Assembly: GCA_028023455.1 (NCBI GenBank)
Contig: JAQFVV010006643.1
Location: forward strand, 246,001 to 310,000
DNA from: Epiperipatus broadwayi
Taxonomy: Eukaryota > Onychophora > Udeonychophora > Euonychophora > Peripatidae
DNA length: 64,000 nucleotides
Direction: 5' to 3'
The translations under genes were made by a program, and so were the position numbers. Below are positions 22,703-34,679 of this stretch, piece after piece; position 1 is the stretch's first letter; the number at the start of each line of letters is the position of its first letter. Below the pieces are notes generated by a model that was not told where the DNA came from, did not search any database, and was given only the letters and a program-made list of their open reading frames with translations.

Positions 22703-23934
22703 AGCATCTAATTACACTACATTCAAAATCACTATTTTTTTTTTAAAAAAAGATTGATATCTGTTATAATCTACATATATATGATTTAACCCATAAAATA
22801 TTTGTAATCAGCATTACTAATTATTTATCGATTATTCGTGTATTTTGAAACAGTGCTTGGATCCAATCATATCTTAAATAAGAATTAACTAATCAGTTTC
22901 TCCAATATACTCATGACCTGATATTATGTGATGATATATTATATTGTTTTATTTTGTCATTGTCAGCAAGAATGGTTTTTATTAAAGTATTCACTTGCTT
23001 ACCATCTAATATCAAATGCAGCTGTAAATTTAAAAATGCCTAGTAAGCCAGCATATTAATTACATCCTATTAATTAAAACCACTGAATCTTTGAAAAATC
23101 CAACTTTTTTTTCCTCTATAGAGAAAAAAACAGCCTGTAATTATTGATATAAAATGTATTATTATTTAATAAGATTTAAGCAGGTTTTTACTCGTTTTAC
23201 CCTCCGCTAAGAATAGATGTATCTCTTTATTGACTAATGTTGAATGATAAGAAAATTCTAGCTGAAAATTAACAAATTTATAAATTTGACCTAGCCTGCA
23301 TTTAAACTTAGGTTATAATTATGGCATGAAAATGTACTGTCACTATATCATGATGGCAAAAATAGTGAACAAGTTTGATAGGGTTATTCTCAAATTGGCA
23401 TATATATTTTGACAAGTTAACATCTGGTTTCAGCTAAACAGATAAGCAAATCTAAATTAAAAGTTGCAACATTTTATAATCACAGAAGGTCACACACACT
23501 TTTTAGAGTTAGTTTTGATCATAGCTGGACGCAGAGGTATTTTTACCTGATGCAGGAGAATAAATTTTTGTCTCCATGTATATAGTTTTTTTTATTTCTA
23601 AGAAGTATTAAATAAATAAATAAATAAATGATTTTGGGAAGAAAATAAATTTATTAGTTATTAAATAAAAAAAGTCACAGAATGCAATAATAGTACAATA
23701 GTAGTAGAAATAAAAAAATTACATATATTAAAAATAAAATCACACCACCCTTACTTACCAAAAGAAAAACAAAATAAATATTACACATGAGATGAATTGG
23801 AATATTACAAATTTTTCTGTAATTTAATTTAATAATAGTGACAAAATAATATCAATAATATTTATGTAAATAAATGCCCAATATAAAATATTTTTTCAAT
23901 GTTTTACTTTTTTTGAGTTTTTAGTGAAGAAAAT
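22703..23934. other. AT-rich stretch; 3' end of the hAT relic may extend here
   Basis: Contains (AAAT)n near 23610-23630. No gene recognised. The 3' terminal inverted repeat of the neighbouring minus-strand hAT transposon should lie in this interval, but I could not identify it. Confidence 0.4.
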
Positions 23935-26380
23935 GCATCAATTATTTTTATCAAAACTAATTTGTTTTGTAAATGCCTGTTCAATTGATAAAATTGACAT
24001 ATTTGACAATTTTTCCTGAGCAACTGACGATCTTAAATATGTTTTAATAATTTTTAATTTACTGAAGCCTCTTTCATCAGAAGTTACAGTAACAGGTAAT
24101 GTTAGGACTTTTCTCAGTACATCTTCTAAATTTTGATAGAACTGAACTAAACTATATTCATAAATCATTTTTAAAAGGTCTAAACTCCAAGCTGCTTTAA
24201 GGTCTGAAATTAACGTCATTGTCTGATTTTTGAAACGGATTATTTCTAATAAAAATTCTAAGAATTTATATCATTTCCATAAATATTTAAGGGTTAAATC
24301 CCAAACTAATTTTTAAAAATTTTCAGTATCCATCACTTTAAATTTTCACCTGTTAAAAATTCTCTTAGGAAATAATAGATTTTCATATCTCCATCTAAAT
24401 TGTGTTATTAAAATATCTATACTCCTTTCATTTGTACTGTAAATAATTATTTATCATTATAATGAACTGATTGATGGAATTGATCGCCTAATTTAATAAT
24501 TTTGCTTCTTTGTTTTTAAAATATGTAGACAGACAATTCCATTTCTGAAGCCAAATTTTCACTCTTAGAAAAAATATTTCCCCATATGGTGTCTCTCGTT
24601 AGCTGCAAGAAATTAGATATTCCTTTTATTAAATATGAAGCTTTAATTATAGTTATCGTTTTTGAGTGCAAAACTTTGTTTATTTTATCAACTTCTTGCA
24701 ATGTACATAAGAATTTAAAATTTGTTTCAATATGCTTTTATATGCTTTTAATTTTAACATTGCAATGATTGCTCGTTTTTCAAATCAGTTAATATCTTAT
24801 ACTTTTAGGATTGGCACAATTCCTTAATGGCATTTGCTCTTGAGGCCCATTATGCATCTGTATGATATTTTAAAGTTGTTTTTAATACAGATATTACTTT
24901 ATACCATCTAATCATTCAATTCACAAAAAAATGTGTAACTCTCTGAATGACTCCCAAAAATGTGATCGTGTTAACATTTGAAGAAGCAGCATTTTTACAA
25001 ACCAAATTAAGGCTGTGAGCCATTCAAGAAATGTACATAGCTGGTTTTTTATGTTTGAGAAATTATGGCTTGCACTCCAGTATAAACATCCACCATGTTC
25101 ACCCCATTATTATATCTTTGACCTCTAATGTTTAGAATATCTAGTTCACCTTTTTTCTAATTTATTGATAATTTTATAGGCTAAATCATTATCCTTTTGT
25201 CGCTATAAAATCTATAAAGCTTTCTTCGAATGTAATAGAATCATTTCTAATAACTGCATATCGAATAATTTGGCACATGTGTTCATGATGTGATATATCC
25301 AGTGTACAGTCAATCCAACAAGGAAAAGTATTTCCCTTCTTTAATTCTAGAAATAATTTCAGTTCAAATATGGTTGCCTAAGAATAAAAAAAAATTATCT
25401 TGAATCTTATTAGATAAGTAGGAAACAGACCTCTTCTTATGATTAGCAACATGTTTTGTGATGGTCATATTATATTAGCATACTAATTCAATCAAGTTTT
25501 TTTTTTAAAAATCTGCATTCAGATAATTTCTTACTTATCTCTAAAAGATAAGATATTCTTTGCACAGAATAAAATTACATCTAAACAACATAACATGTAA
25601 AAAAAAAAATTCTATCATTTTTTTTTTTGCGTTTTTGCAGTAAATCATCAATAAAAACACTTCCTGGTCAATGCTTTGACACAAAAGAAAAAAACCCCAC
25701 CAGTTTTAAGTTTCTTTTTAAAGCACCAATGGAGATACTTGTCATGTTGAAATACAGAATTTTTATGATCTGAAATTCGATTTAGAATTTTCCAATCTTT
25801 AAATCGTCAAATTTGATTGCAGATGGTAGAATCCATTTTACCTCATTTACCAAAAATCAGACATAAAAAAAATTATCAACAGATATTTTTGAAAAAATGA
25901 GCCAATTGTGATAAACTCACTTTCCATTGGAACATTTTTTTTTTTTAAAAAAAACCTTCCTCTGAAAATCTCCTATTTTTTAAAGCAGATTTACTAAAAT
26001 CTGCATCTTTTCCTAGTTTGGGTCCATGTTCAATTATAACACATCTAATTGTATCCGTAATAGTAACAGGCAGCCATGAAGGAGGATCATTGAAATTAAT
26101 AGATTTAAATACCTCTTTTTTTCTATCAAATTATATCCTATTTCAATTTCTTCTTCAACTTGCCTTTCTTTTCCTTGATCTTCAATGGTAGTATTTTCTT
26201 CAAATTCAATTGTATTTACTTGAATCTCAATAGGTGTTGTCTGAGTGAATTGCTTCTATTTGAAGTACTTGGTTTATCTAGCCAATTTTGCAATTGTATT
26301 ACACAATGTTGATCTGTTTTATTTCTCAATTTTCTTCTTTTCCTATATTCAGCACCACTGTATTTTCTTGACACTATTTG
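23935..26380 (-). mobile_element. hAT transposon relic, ZMYM1/TTF-zinc-finger type
   Basis: Minus strand, domains in order. ~26370-26290: SRKYSGAEYRKRRKLRNK, the lysine-rich N-terminus. ~26090-25985: DPPSWLPVTITDTIRC then VIIEHGPKLGKDADF and KNRRFSEEG, the start of the TTF zinc finger. ~25805-25730: DWKILNRISDHKNS, further TTF. ~25320-25200: CWIDCTLDISHHEHMCQIIR, then FEESFIDFIATKG, the DUF4371 region. ~25130-25085: RGQRYNNGVNMVDVY, where most relatives have R-G-Q-x-Y-D-x-x-x-N-M, so the Asp is Asn here. ~25025-24860: AHSLNLVCKNAASSNV. 24219-23938: open 93 codons with SDERGFSKLKIIKTYLRSS then LSIEQ, the hAT dimerisation domain. Stops and frameshifts throughout; a dead copy. Confidence 0.8.
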
Positions 26381-28484
26381 AAAAAAAATATATATATATT
26401 TATTTTTTTCACTTTTGATTACATTATAAATAAAAATGGATAATAATATTGCAGTTCTAATACAAAGTAACATACAAAGAAATATTTTTATAAGTTTATA
26501 TAATAGAAAACTTATCTTAAGTTTACCATATTTAAAATAATACCTACTGCTCACTGTCTTATTAACACACTGCACAAATAAGGTGCATTAATATGTCTAA
26601 ACTTGTATACTCAGATTGGTACTCTTATTCAATGCTATAGATCGAGTGCTCCCAAGTGAATACACATATTTAGACGTATTTTGCACCATACTGCTTACTA
26701 GGATGATATCATAAGAGAAAAATGAGTGCATCAAATGAGAGCATCTGATGCAAATTATTAGTCTGATTAAAGTATTTTATGAACATTGCAAGATACATTT
26801 GTTTTTTTTTTGCAATTTATTAATTTTCCTTTTTCACCTATTTGGGCCCTTCTCCATTGTTCACCTAAGAGAAGTGCCTCCTTTATTTATGAAAGAAGCA
26901 TCATTTTACTTTGCACAATCAGGAAAATGAAATAAAAGCAAAGACTTGTGCAATTGGCATTAATCTCTGATTTCAAAGCACTCTTGGGTCATACTTGAGA
27001 GACAATTCATCTGTGATAGAAAAAACAAAATGTAACTTTATTAATGATTTTGCGATAACTGTGGATGCATCAAGTCTTTGTAATTAAAAAATATTTGTCT
27101 ATATTTAGAAAAATCTTGACTTGAAAAACATATGATGCATTGTTTTGTCAGATATTGGACTGTTCAGACACTCCATTTAACTTCTGTAATATATATTATG
27201 CCTGAATTGACTTCTGTAATATATATATATATGTTTTTATTTTATTTATTAGTGAAAATATCATATAATTTTATTACAGAAATTTCATAAGTAAAAAATA
27301 TATGCCGTTTTTAATCGCCAGCTATTTATATGTAAAACTTCAATCAAGTTTTAAAATATTATTTTTGTAAAATATAGGTACAACATTAGTGATCTCAATT
27401 TTATTATAAATAGTAACTGTATGATAAATAAATAATAATGGAATAGTTAATCATGCAGAGAGACATGTGACATTAGAATTTTACTGTGAAGGGAATGTTC
27501 CTATGATGTTTTGATCCACACAAAATTAATTTGAAAGTGAAAACATTATTTTTAGTTTTAAATTTGTTTTAATATAGTAAAAATAAAATATATAGTGCTT
27601 GGGCATTTCTTAACACTATTTTTTTTAAAAAAAAAATTATTGGTATTAAATTTGACTTAAATAACAAAATTGTGATTTATTTACAAAAAAAAAAAAAATA
27701 GTATCATATAACTTTCTTCATACATTATAACATATAACAATAAAATTTGAAAGCAATGATTATGATTATCAAAACCAATATAGAGAGATATAGTACATCA
27801 TTTTCTTATTGATAATTTATTTTTCTCGCTATTTTTTTTAAGTTAATTTTTTCCCCGCCATTTTTTGAAACACTGTCGATGTCATTTATCGCTTGTATGT
27901 GTCAGCAGTGTTTTTGAAGATGCTTTAAACTTCAAAATGGCGCCGAGCACTTAATATATCAGCACCTACTTTTGTTAGTAATAAAATTTAATGCACATCT
28001 TCTTTGATTAAATTTTGTATTGAATCAACTTGCTAGAGAAAGACAATAACTCTAACATGATTTAAAAGCTCTATTTAAATTATTTTAAAGTCTATATCAC
28101 GTGTATTAAATTTTTTTCTCTTATTTTTGTTTTTTTGTTCATTAAAGCTATATATAAGTGTCTTTTTAATTTCTTACCAAATAATGCAATTAGATGGAGT
28201 TTAAGTCTATATTTAAAAAGTTTTTTTTTTTTTAGTATTGATTTATTAAAACAGATTAAGTATAAATTTAAATTATGATACATAGCTATCATATTTCTAA
28301 AAATCTCATGGTCTGAAAAATATAGGAAAGGCTTGGCTGGAACTTTGACAAAGCTGGAAAATGTTTTTATTTTGATGTTTTTATACGAGACATTTACTAC
28401 TATTTTGAAATTAAGATGATCTCTTAAATTGTATTGTGTGAGATCTTCATATATGACACATAACATAAAAAAGGCTTATGACTT
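26381..28484. other. AT-rich stretch, no gene recognised
   Basis: 26640-26720 and 26800-26940 are ordinary AT-rich DNA. A short CpG-bearing island at 27855-27950 has CCCCGCCATTTTTTG and CAAAATGGCGCCGAGCAC; the second resembles a YY1-type AANATGGCG promoter element, but no exon follows that I can recognise. The hAT 5' end may extend to about 26600. Confidence 0.35.
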
Positions 28485-28575
28485 TATTGTTTGGGAGTTT
28501 ATTACAAGTTCGATCCCAGCTTGGACACTCTACCAACTGCGCCAGACCGCACAGGGCACCCATGAAATATGTGAT
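28485..28575 (-). repeat. tRNA-like SINE fragment with oddly oriented B box
   Basis: The minus strand reads GGTCTGGCGCAGTTGGTAGA then GTGTCCAAGCTGGGATCGAA. The first part is an excellent tRNA D-arm/A-box. On the plus strand the neighbouring AGTTCGATCCC is a good T-loop/B-box sequence, but it points the other way from the A box and is only ~15 bases from it. This is either an internally inverted or rearranged SINE, or chance. Confidence 0.4.
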
Positions 28576-28710
28576 CGTGTTACTTATTTATATTTCCTTT
28601 CCTTTTTTTTTAATTAAGATTTTTATTTTCTTCAAATTATATGAAATATATATAGAAATATGAATTATTTCTACAATATAGGCTTTTTTATACCTGCACT
28701 TCTATATGTA

Positions 28711-28845
28711 ATATATAGGGGGTTTGAACTCAGACCGGTGATTATTTATCTTTTCGACATGTGTGTGATTAAGTGTATCAGCTGTATGAGATAGCATGGA
28801 TGGTTGAGGGTCGTGTGAAAGTCTGAATTCAAAACCCCTATATAT
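28711..28845. repeat. Short element with 25-bp inverted ends
   Basis: ATATATAGGGGGTTTGAACT... at 28711 is mirrored by ...TTCAAAACCCCTATATAT ending at 28845 (about 23 of 25 positions pair). The internal ~85 bp are related to 4645-4750 (TTTATCTTTTCGACATGTGT; AAGTCTGAATTCAAA), so this is a second copy of that dispersed family. Confidence 0.6.
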
Positions 28846-30751
28846 GAAGTATATATAGTAAAGGCAAAATAGAGATTTCGTCTTTTATTTTTTACTGTCC
28901 GTTCATTGTTTTTAAATGTAGTTCTTAGATCAAAAATGGTTATATACAATCCAACTAATAAATCATTAATTATTTGATATATTTTTTAAACTTACAGATC
29001 CAACCTTTCTTTTCATAGTCTTTACTCTTTAGGTCGTTCTTAGAATTTTATTTGTAAAAAAAAAAAAAAATTAGCAATCATTTTCATTTCTGCGCTGTAT
29101 AATGTCAAAAATTTAGTGCTAAATCTGATAAATGTTTCTTTATTTTATTTAACGTTTTGAATATATTATATAAGAGTAAGTAAGTAACGATAAAGAAAGC
29201 AGATGAAAAGAATGACGAGACTCCATTCTTCAATCACTTTAACGGCTTCAGTTTTATCTTTTCTTTTTCACGTGATTATATATATATTGTCTGGGTAATA
29301 TTGAAAAGAACTCAGTGAGCTTGATTCAAACAAAAAAAAAAATTAAAAAAATATAATAAAAGAAAGATAATAATTGAAACCACTCTTTTGAATTAAATAG
29401 TAAATTTAAAAAGAACTCAATTTATCTATTGCAGGATTTTTTCAGTCTTAAAAGTGATAAAACAATATATATAATAAATATGTGTGAAGTGATAATTCGT
29501 GGAAAAAACAATACAGTATTTTAGTGACTACTGCTCTTGATTTATTATAAAGCGTTGCACAAGAACAATTGTCAAAAGCATAATGAATGATGATTACGGT
29601 TTTTTTTTTTTCAATTCTTGATTGGTGATCATTATGAAGAGATTTTTTAAAAGTCATCAAACTATTTTTTGCTAAGACTCTTATCATCATAATCATCATT
29701 AGGAACTATTTGTAGATGATTATGGACATTTAAACTTCAAAATGTATATAAAGATAGAAAGTTAACAAATCTGAAAACAGCGAGATAAAAGAAAATATTG
29801 GAATAAGAATTATTAGGTATGTAATTAAAGAATGGGAGTTCCATTGCTCAAATGCCCGAACCCCATTGAATATAATGAAAGAAATGACAAACTAATATGT
29901 ATATATTAAACGATCAAAATTAGAGTATGTCTAAAAATAATGTGTATCATGTCAACTATGCTGGTATAACCATATTCAATTTGTATTATCATTATCATTT
30001 TAAAAATAGATATCATACATCATTCTATCATATACTACTTTTCCAAATTTTTCTAACTCTTTTGCATCTCTCTTCAAATATTTATATGTACTTCCTGGCT
30101 CAAGATTCTTTGTCACCATTTTACTTTTTCTACTTTTTGTTCTTCTCATAATTCACAGTATCTTCCATCATGTCCTTTATAATTTGTCTAGTTATAATTA
30201 CAGAACTCCAAAATACAAAACAATAAACCTGCATATAAAGCCTAAATTAGCAGTAATAAAGACAAGGAATCTAAGTGCAGTAAATCCTTAAGTTAAAATA
30301 GAAAAGCGTTTTTACCTTCTATTTGTCTGTAATTTCTAACACTGTCAAAACATCAATCCAGCATGTGCTCAAAGAAGTCAATTTTTGAATATTGAAAGCA
30401 AAAATAATAGAATTTAACAACAATCTTATGGCAATTAATCCATACTAATTTTTTTAACATTAGTAACATTATTTTCAATTGAGTATTATTATCTCACAAA
30501 AATATTTTTTTGAAATAATTGTTGTTAATTATCTAAATTGTGTAAATAAGAAGAATTGCAAGTACAGTATTTTTAATTTCACTCTTTTTAGCATTTTTTT
30601 TTTTTTTTACATTTTGAAAGTATATAAATAATCATATAGCCAGTTACTATATAGCAGGTTGATACACATTTTTTACCCAGCATTAAAACTGATTCAGGAA
30701 TTTTAAGCTTTAGGTGCACCTTTCTATTGTTGCATTAAACTGTACACTATC
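28846..30751. other. AT-rich stretch, no gene seen
   Basis: Several small chance reading frames without family resemblance. Poly-A/T runs at 29057-29070, 29332-29345 and 30595-30609. Confidence 0.45.
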
Positions 30752-30859
<108 letters not shown>

Positions 30860-32581
30860 AACAATACATATACGGTTTTACTTAAAAACTTAAAATATTA
30901 AGTCTTACATCTAATGACAATACCTTTTTGATCAGAATTGTTCAGATATATTATAATTTTATAGCTAATCGATAACAAATTTGATTGAGATTATAAAAAT
31001 TATATATATATTCAGAAATAGATTTTAAATAGCTACTTAAACATTATAAAGTAATTTACATTTAAAATTTCTACACAAAAATTCTCGTACAAGGCGCGTT
31101 TATTAGGATGCAAGCTCTCTGTGAATATTATTAGAAAATTTGAAAAAATAAAAATAAAACTTTATTTTTATAAATAAGTCAATTGCTTTTTATTTTCTTC
31201 TAGTCTTAATATATATATATATGAGCAAGATATAATAAATCGTGATTTTTAAAAAAAATTATCTGATAAAGAGAGGTAGATGGTGGATTTGATCGAAAGT
31301 TTATGGCGGTTGTTTTTTAATGTTAAGAGTGTAATTCAAAACATTTAAAAAAAGTTTAGATATACAATGACATTAATTTCTCTCATAATTGTGCAAATTA
31401 GATCTATGGTTAATAAAATATAAGATGTATGATAGAAAGTCTTTGATGCTAGACGCTGGTAAAAGTCATTTGAAAAGAAAAAAAAAAAGTATTCTTTATT
31501 TTATTTTTTTATTAGCACATATAAGCGGTGTCTTAATGATCCTCTTAAAGAATGTGAACTAGGTAGATAAATTCATAAATTATGCTTATAAATAGATATC
31601 AATCAAGGGTTGATATACTTAATTAGTGAATTAAAATTTAGCTCTAAAAATTGTTAATAAATTAATTACAGTCTGTGGAATTGAGAGAGTCCAAAATAAT
31701 GAAAACGCTGTCAACAACAACATAAAGTTATAAATTAATTATAAATTGAAACATAAAATATATTAGTCACCACTTTAAGATCATTGATGAGAAAAAACAC
31801 ATATATAGCAAAAAATAATAAAATGTAACATGCCCTAGAATAAACTATTTGGTGAGAAAAAGATATGATTTTTGAAGACAATGTTCACGTTTGCAAAATA
31901 ATTTCTAACAACATTTACGATGAGATTTCTGATATCAGATTTTGCAATAAAGAGCTGAGCCACACTAACAGAAAATTATCTGAGTGATATGAATGAGCTT
32001 TACTTAGTTTGTATATAGAAAATATTAAATGAAAGAAATAATATGATGATTTTCTTTTATAAAATACTGAGATTGTTTTACAACATCCTGATATTCAACA
32101 TCATTTACTATATTTTCTTCTATAGAGATTAATCCATTCTGAGATATAAATTGCTTTAAGCATTTTATTACATCTTATCTCATTTATAATATACATTTAT
32201 CATTTAATTTTATAGCTACATTTTTTTTCTAACAAAATAAATTTATTATGAGATGTTGTACTTTTTATATTGTCTGAAAAAAAGAAGATTGCAAACATAC
32301 TAACTTGCATGCATGCCAATCATAATAACTTAACAACATTAATGCAAGTCAAGCACTTCATAATAACTGGATGTAATAAGCCCAATTCAGAGCAGTGAAA
32401 GTACTGTGATTTGCATTTACACAAGATGATAATTATTGGCATAAAGCAGAAAATAATTCTTGTCCTTTTTTTTCAGTATGATGCCTTTTTTTAATTTAAT
32501 GTTTACAATACATGCATTTGAAAATATTTTATATAAATTTGAAAAATAATACAGATTTTAAACTTCTCCCTCGATAATTTA
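30860..32581. other. AT-rich stretch, no gene seen
   Basis: Only short (TA)n tracts at 31008-31012 and 31208-31222. No coding or repeat structure recognised. Confidence 0.45.
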
Positions 32582-32712
32582 ATATACAAATTAAAAAGCG
32601 TATGCAACACTTGAAGGAGAAGCTATACCGATTCCAAAATTAGCGCATAATAATTTTTGGAATCGGTATAGCTTCTCGTTCAAGTGTTGCATACGCTTTT
32701 TAATTTGTATAT
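32582..32712. repeat. Near-perfect 131-bp hairpin
   Basis: Left arm 32582-32642 (ATATACAAATTAAAAAGCGT..., ...GAAGCTATACCGATTCCAAA) pairs with right arm 32650-32712 with one mismatch (in TTGAAGGAG/CTCGTTCAA) and one A insertion. The loop is about 7 bases (AGCGCAT region). Arms of ~61 bp with mixed composition cannot be explained by AT simplicity. It could be a very small MITE or a hairpin-RNA precursor. The stem is longer than a usual animal miRNA hairpin and too perfect to be old. Confidence 0.9.
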
Positions 32713-33738
32713 ATAAATTTGAATTTTTTTATTTTTTTTATTTGGTAAACATTGAAAGTACAACATTTTTTAATATTATAATATCATTGCCATGGATTGC
32801 AAATCACTCTTTCTAAATAATCAGAAATAGTTGCTTTGTGACATACTATATCTTTTTACAACTTATTTATTTTATAACTTCTGCAAAATTCCTTTAAGTG
32901 TTTATTACAAATTTGTATTATGTAAAGTTTAAATTTTGGATTTTGTTTTGATTTTAACAGGTCAAAATGATTCTAGTATTTTCCAAAAACATTTTGAAAC
33001 AGCATGATTTGTTTGCTCATTAGATAAATCAATACTTTTAATGAAATTAAATAACAATAAGTTGTTAATGTAGATCTTAGTGCAAACCGATCATATGATT
33101 TTATAGATGTTTCAACTTTAGATTTCTTAACCAAGAGGAATTTAAATGTTTTGTTGAATTTAAGAATGTAATTGAACTATTTGCAATTCTTTTATTTACT
33201 AACCTACTAAAAGATGCATTCTGAGGCAATAAACTTGCCAACAATCTTAATGTCTATAATAGGTTTTATTGAAATAGATTCAGATAGTTTACACTCCTTT
33301 CTTTAGAATACCTTAAATTTAGGAAAACTTTAATCGATTTATTAGTAAAGTATTCCTCATACGTCTTAGTGTAGTGGCAGGGTGGTAAACTTTAGTGTTC
33401 AAGTTCAGGCAAACCACAAAATAACAATCTTATAATTTATTTGAATAAAACTTTTTTATCAGTACTGATAACTATAATTTTAATATTACATTTACCGATT
33501 TTATCATTATAATATTATTTTATTTTAAAAAGTGAATTTACAAATAACTGTTTTTTGTTTTTTTTTAAATTTCCATTCCGAATCAGAAGTATACTTGTAA
33601 ATAAAGTATATAGTATATTAGAATAATTGTTACTCTTTAATAATAATATAAAATTAATAATAATTAAAAATATGTTTTAAATGTTACAAAAAAAAAATAT
33701 ATTTCTAAAGTTAAATGAAAACGGTTACCTCTTAATTT
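32713..33738. other. AT-rich stretch, no gene seen
   Basis: Around 33365-33415, GTGTAGTGGCAGGGTGGTAA and GTTCAAGTTCAGG weakly resemble tRNA boxes but are too close together. Nothing else recognised. Confidence 0.4.
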
Positions 33739-33761
33739 TTTTTTTTTTTTTATGTGTCATA

Positions 33762-33790
33762 GCATGTGATGTGATGTGATGTGATGTATT
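33762..33790 (-). repeat. CATCA-type pentanucleotide run in the LINE 3' UTR
   Basis: Plus strand GTGATGTGATGTGATGTGAT, i.e. (ACATC)n on the LINE strand, located just before the CATGCTATGACACATA tail. Several LINE clades end in simple repeats; here the repeat precedes a poly-A tail. Confidence 0.85.
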
Positions 33791-33882
33791 ATGGCTTCTC
33801 CTTAAACGAAGTCAAGAATATCTCAGCAATTATGCCCAGATAAACCTGTTAGCCACTTTCTTTTACATTCCCCACTCTAAAT

Positions 33883-34608
33883 TTACCCATAATCTGCTCT
33901 ATCCCATTTCCACAACATAATTTTTGTCAACTCTATAACCTTTATATCTAAATCCCCCTTATCTTTTCCCAAACCCAGCATAAAAACCAATAATTCACTT
34001 TCTGTATAATCACTCTTTTCATATTTATTTTTCCACAACTTCATTATATGTACCCTTTCTGTTTTCAAACATTTACATTCAATTAACAAATGCCTAATAT
34101 TTTCAATTCCTTCCTTACATAATTTACAAAATAAATCACCCATATTTTTCCATTTACATGCATATTCTTTTGTAGCTAAAGATCCCGTTCGAGCCTTAAA
34201 CAATAAACTACTTTCCTTACTATTATCATATATTAACTCACACCTAATATTCTGTTTATTTCTATATATATTTAAACTCTTTTTATTCTCCATACTATTT
34301 CTCCATCTCTCTAACTCCCTAGTCTTTATTAATAAATTTATTCTTTTATCCCATTCCTTACTACTATAACACTCAATAATCCTCTTAACACAATCATCCC
34401 ATCTTTTGTACAAATATACTGATATAAATTCTTTATCCAAATCTTTTGCATAGCGCATTACCTTTCTCACCCATCTTGTTACCTGCCCTTTACTCATAAC
34501 CCAATTAAATACTATTTTAGCTATTCTTTTATTATCCATAAACTGCAATCTACCAAACATTTTCATTTTACTTTTTGCATCTCTCATATGAAAACTTGAC
34601 CATCCCAT
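33883..34608 (-). CDS. LINE ORF2 C-terminal fragment, open 241 codons
   Basis: This is the longest open frame in the window and it has no internal stop. It encodes the region after the reverse transcriptase of a non-LTR retrotransposon. GWSSFHMRDAKSKMKMFGRL (residues 2-21) corresponds to the G-W-x-x-x-x-x-R...R-L segment after the thumb. LLFKARTGSL (135-144) is followed by the zinc knuckle C161-x2-C164...H173-x4-C178 (CKLCKEGIENIRHLLIEC). The tail ends LWKWDRADYG. The reading frame continues upstream of Met1 (AREAIQGE) for some codons, so Met1 is not a natural start. Endonuclease and RT domains are missing, so it cannot move on its own. Its intact state implies a recent insertion. The clade (CR1/L2-like or other) is not settled. 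Confidence 0.7.
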   Translation of the reverse strand: MGWSSFHMRDAKSKMKMFGRLQFMDNKRIAKIVFNWVMSKGQVTRWVRKVMRYAKDLDKEFISVYLYKRWDDCVKRIIECYSSKEWDKRINLLIKTRELERWRNSMENKKSLNIYRNKQNIRCELIYDNSKESSLLFKARTGSLATKEYACKWKNMGDLFCKLCKEGIENIRHLLIECKCLKTERVHIMKLWKNKYEKSDYTESELLVFMLGLGKDKGDLDIKVIELTKIMLWKWDRADYG

Positions 34609-34679
34609 TTCTCCTTGAATTGCCTCCCTTGCTGTAAGGCGACTGTGCTGACCTCTCGACCACCAACGCTACTTTTTGC

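Larger units (their letters stand above)
33739..34675 (-). mobile_element. Chimeric retroelement: tRNA-SINE head + LINE 3' end + SINE-type tail
   Basis: On the minus strand it begins AGCGTTGGTGGTCGAGAGGT then CAGCACAGTCGCCTTACAGC, the same tRNA-like head as the SINE at 16156. After the anticodon-arm equivalent the SINE match stops and LINE coding sequence begins (AREAIQGE upstream of the Met of the 241-codon frame is already typical LINE protein). After the stop codon comes a ~120-bp 3' UTR with a CATCA-type pentamer run, then CATGCTATGACACATA and poly-A, the tail of the SINEs. This arrangement suggests template switching between a LINE transcript and a SINE/tRNA transcript, and that this LINE family supplied the SINE tail. 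I see no clear target duplication around the whole unit. Confidence 0.65.

Noticed and set aside
28092-28466. 124-codon minus-strand open frame
   Set aside because: Lysine/isoleucine/phenylalanine-rich composition expected of random AT-rich DNA, no motif, contains a poly-K run from an A/T homopolymer.
33796-34616. TTCTCCTT at 33796-33803 and 34609-34616 as a target duplication of a LINE inserted into a SINE
   Set aside because: LINE-like protein sequence (AREAIQGE) continues across the right-hand copy, so the boundary cannot be there; the 8-base match is probably chance.
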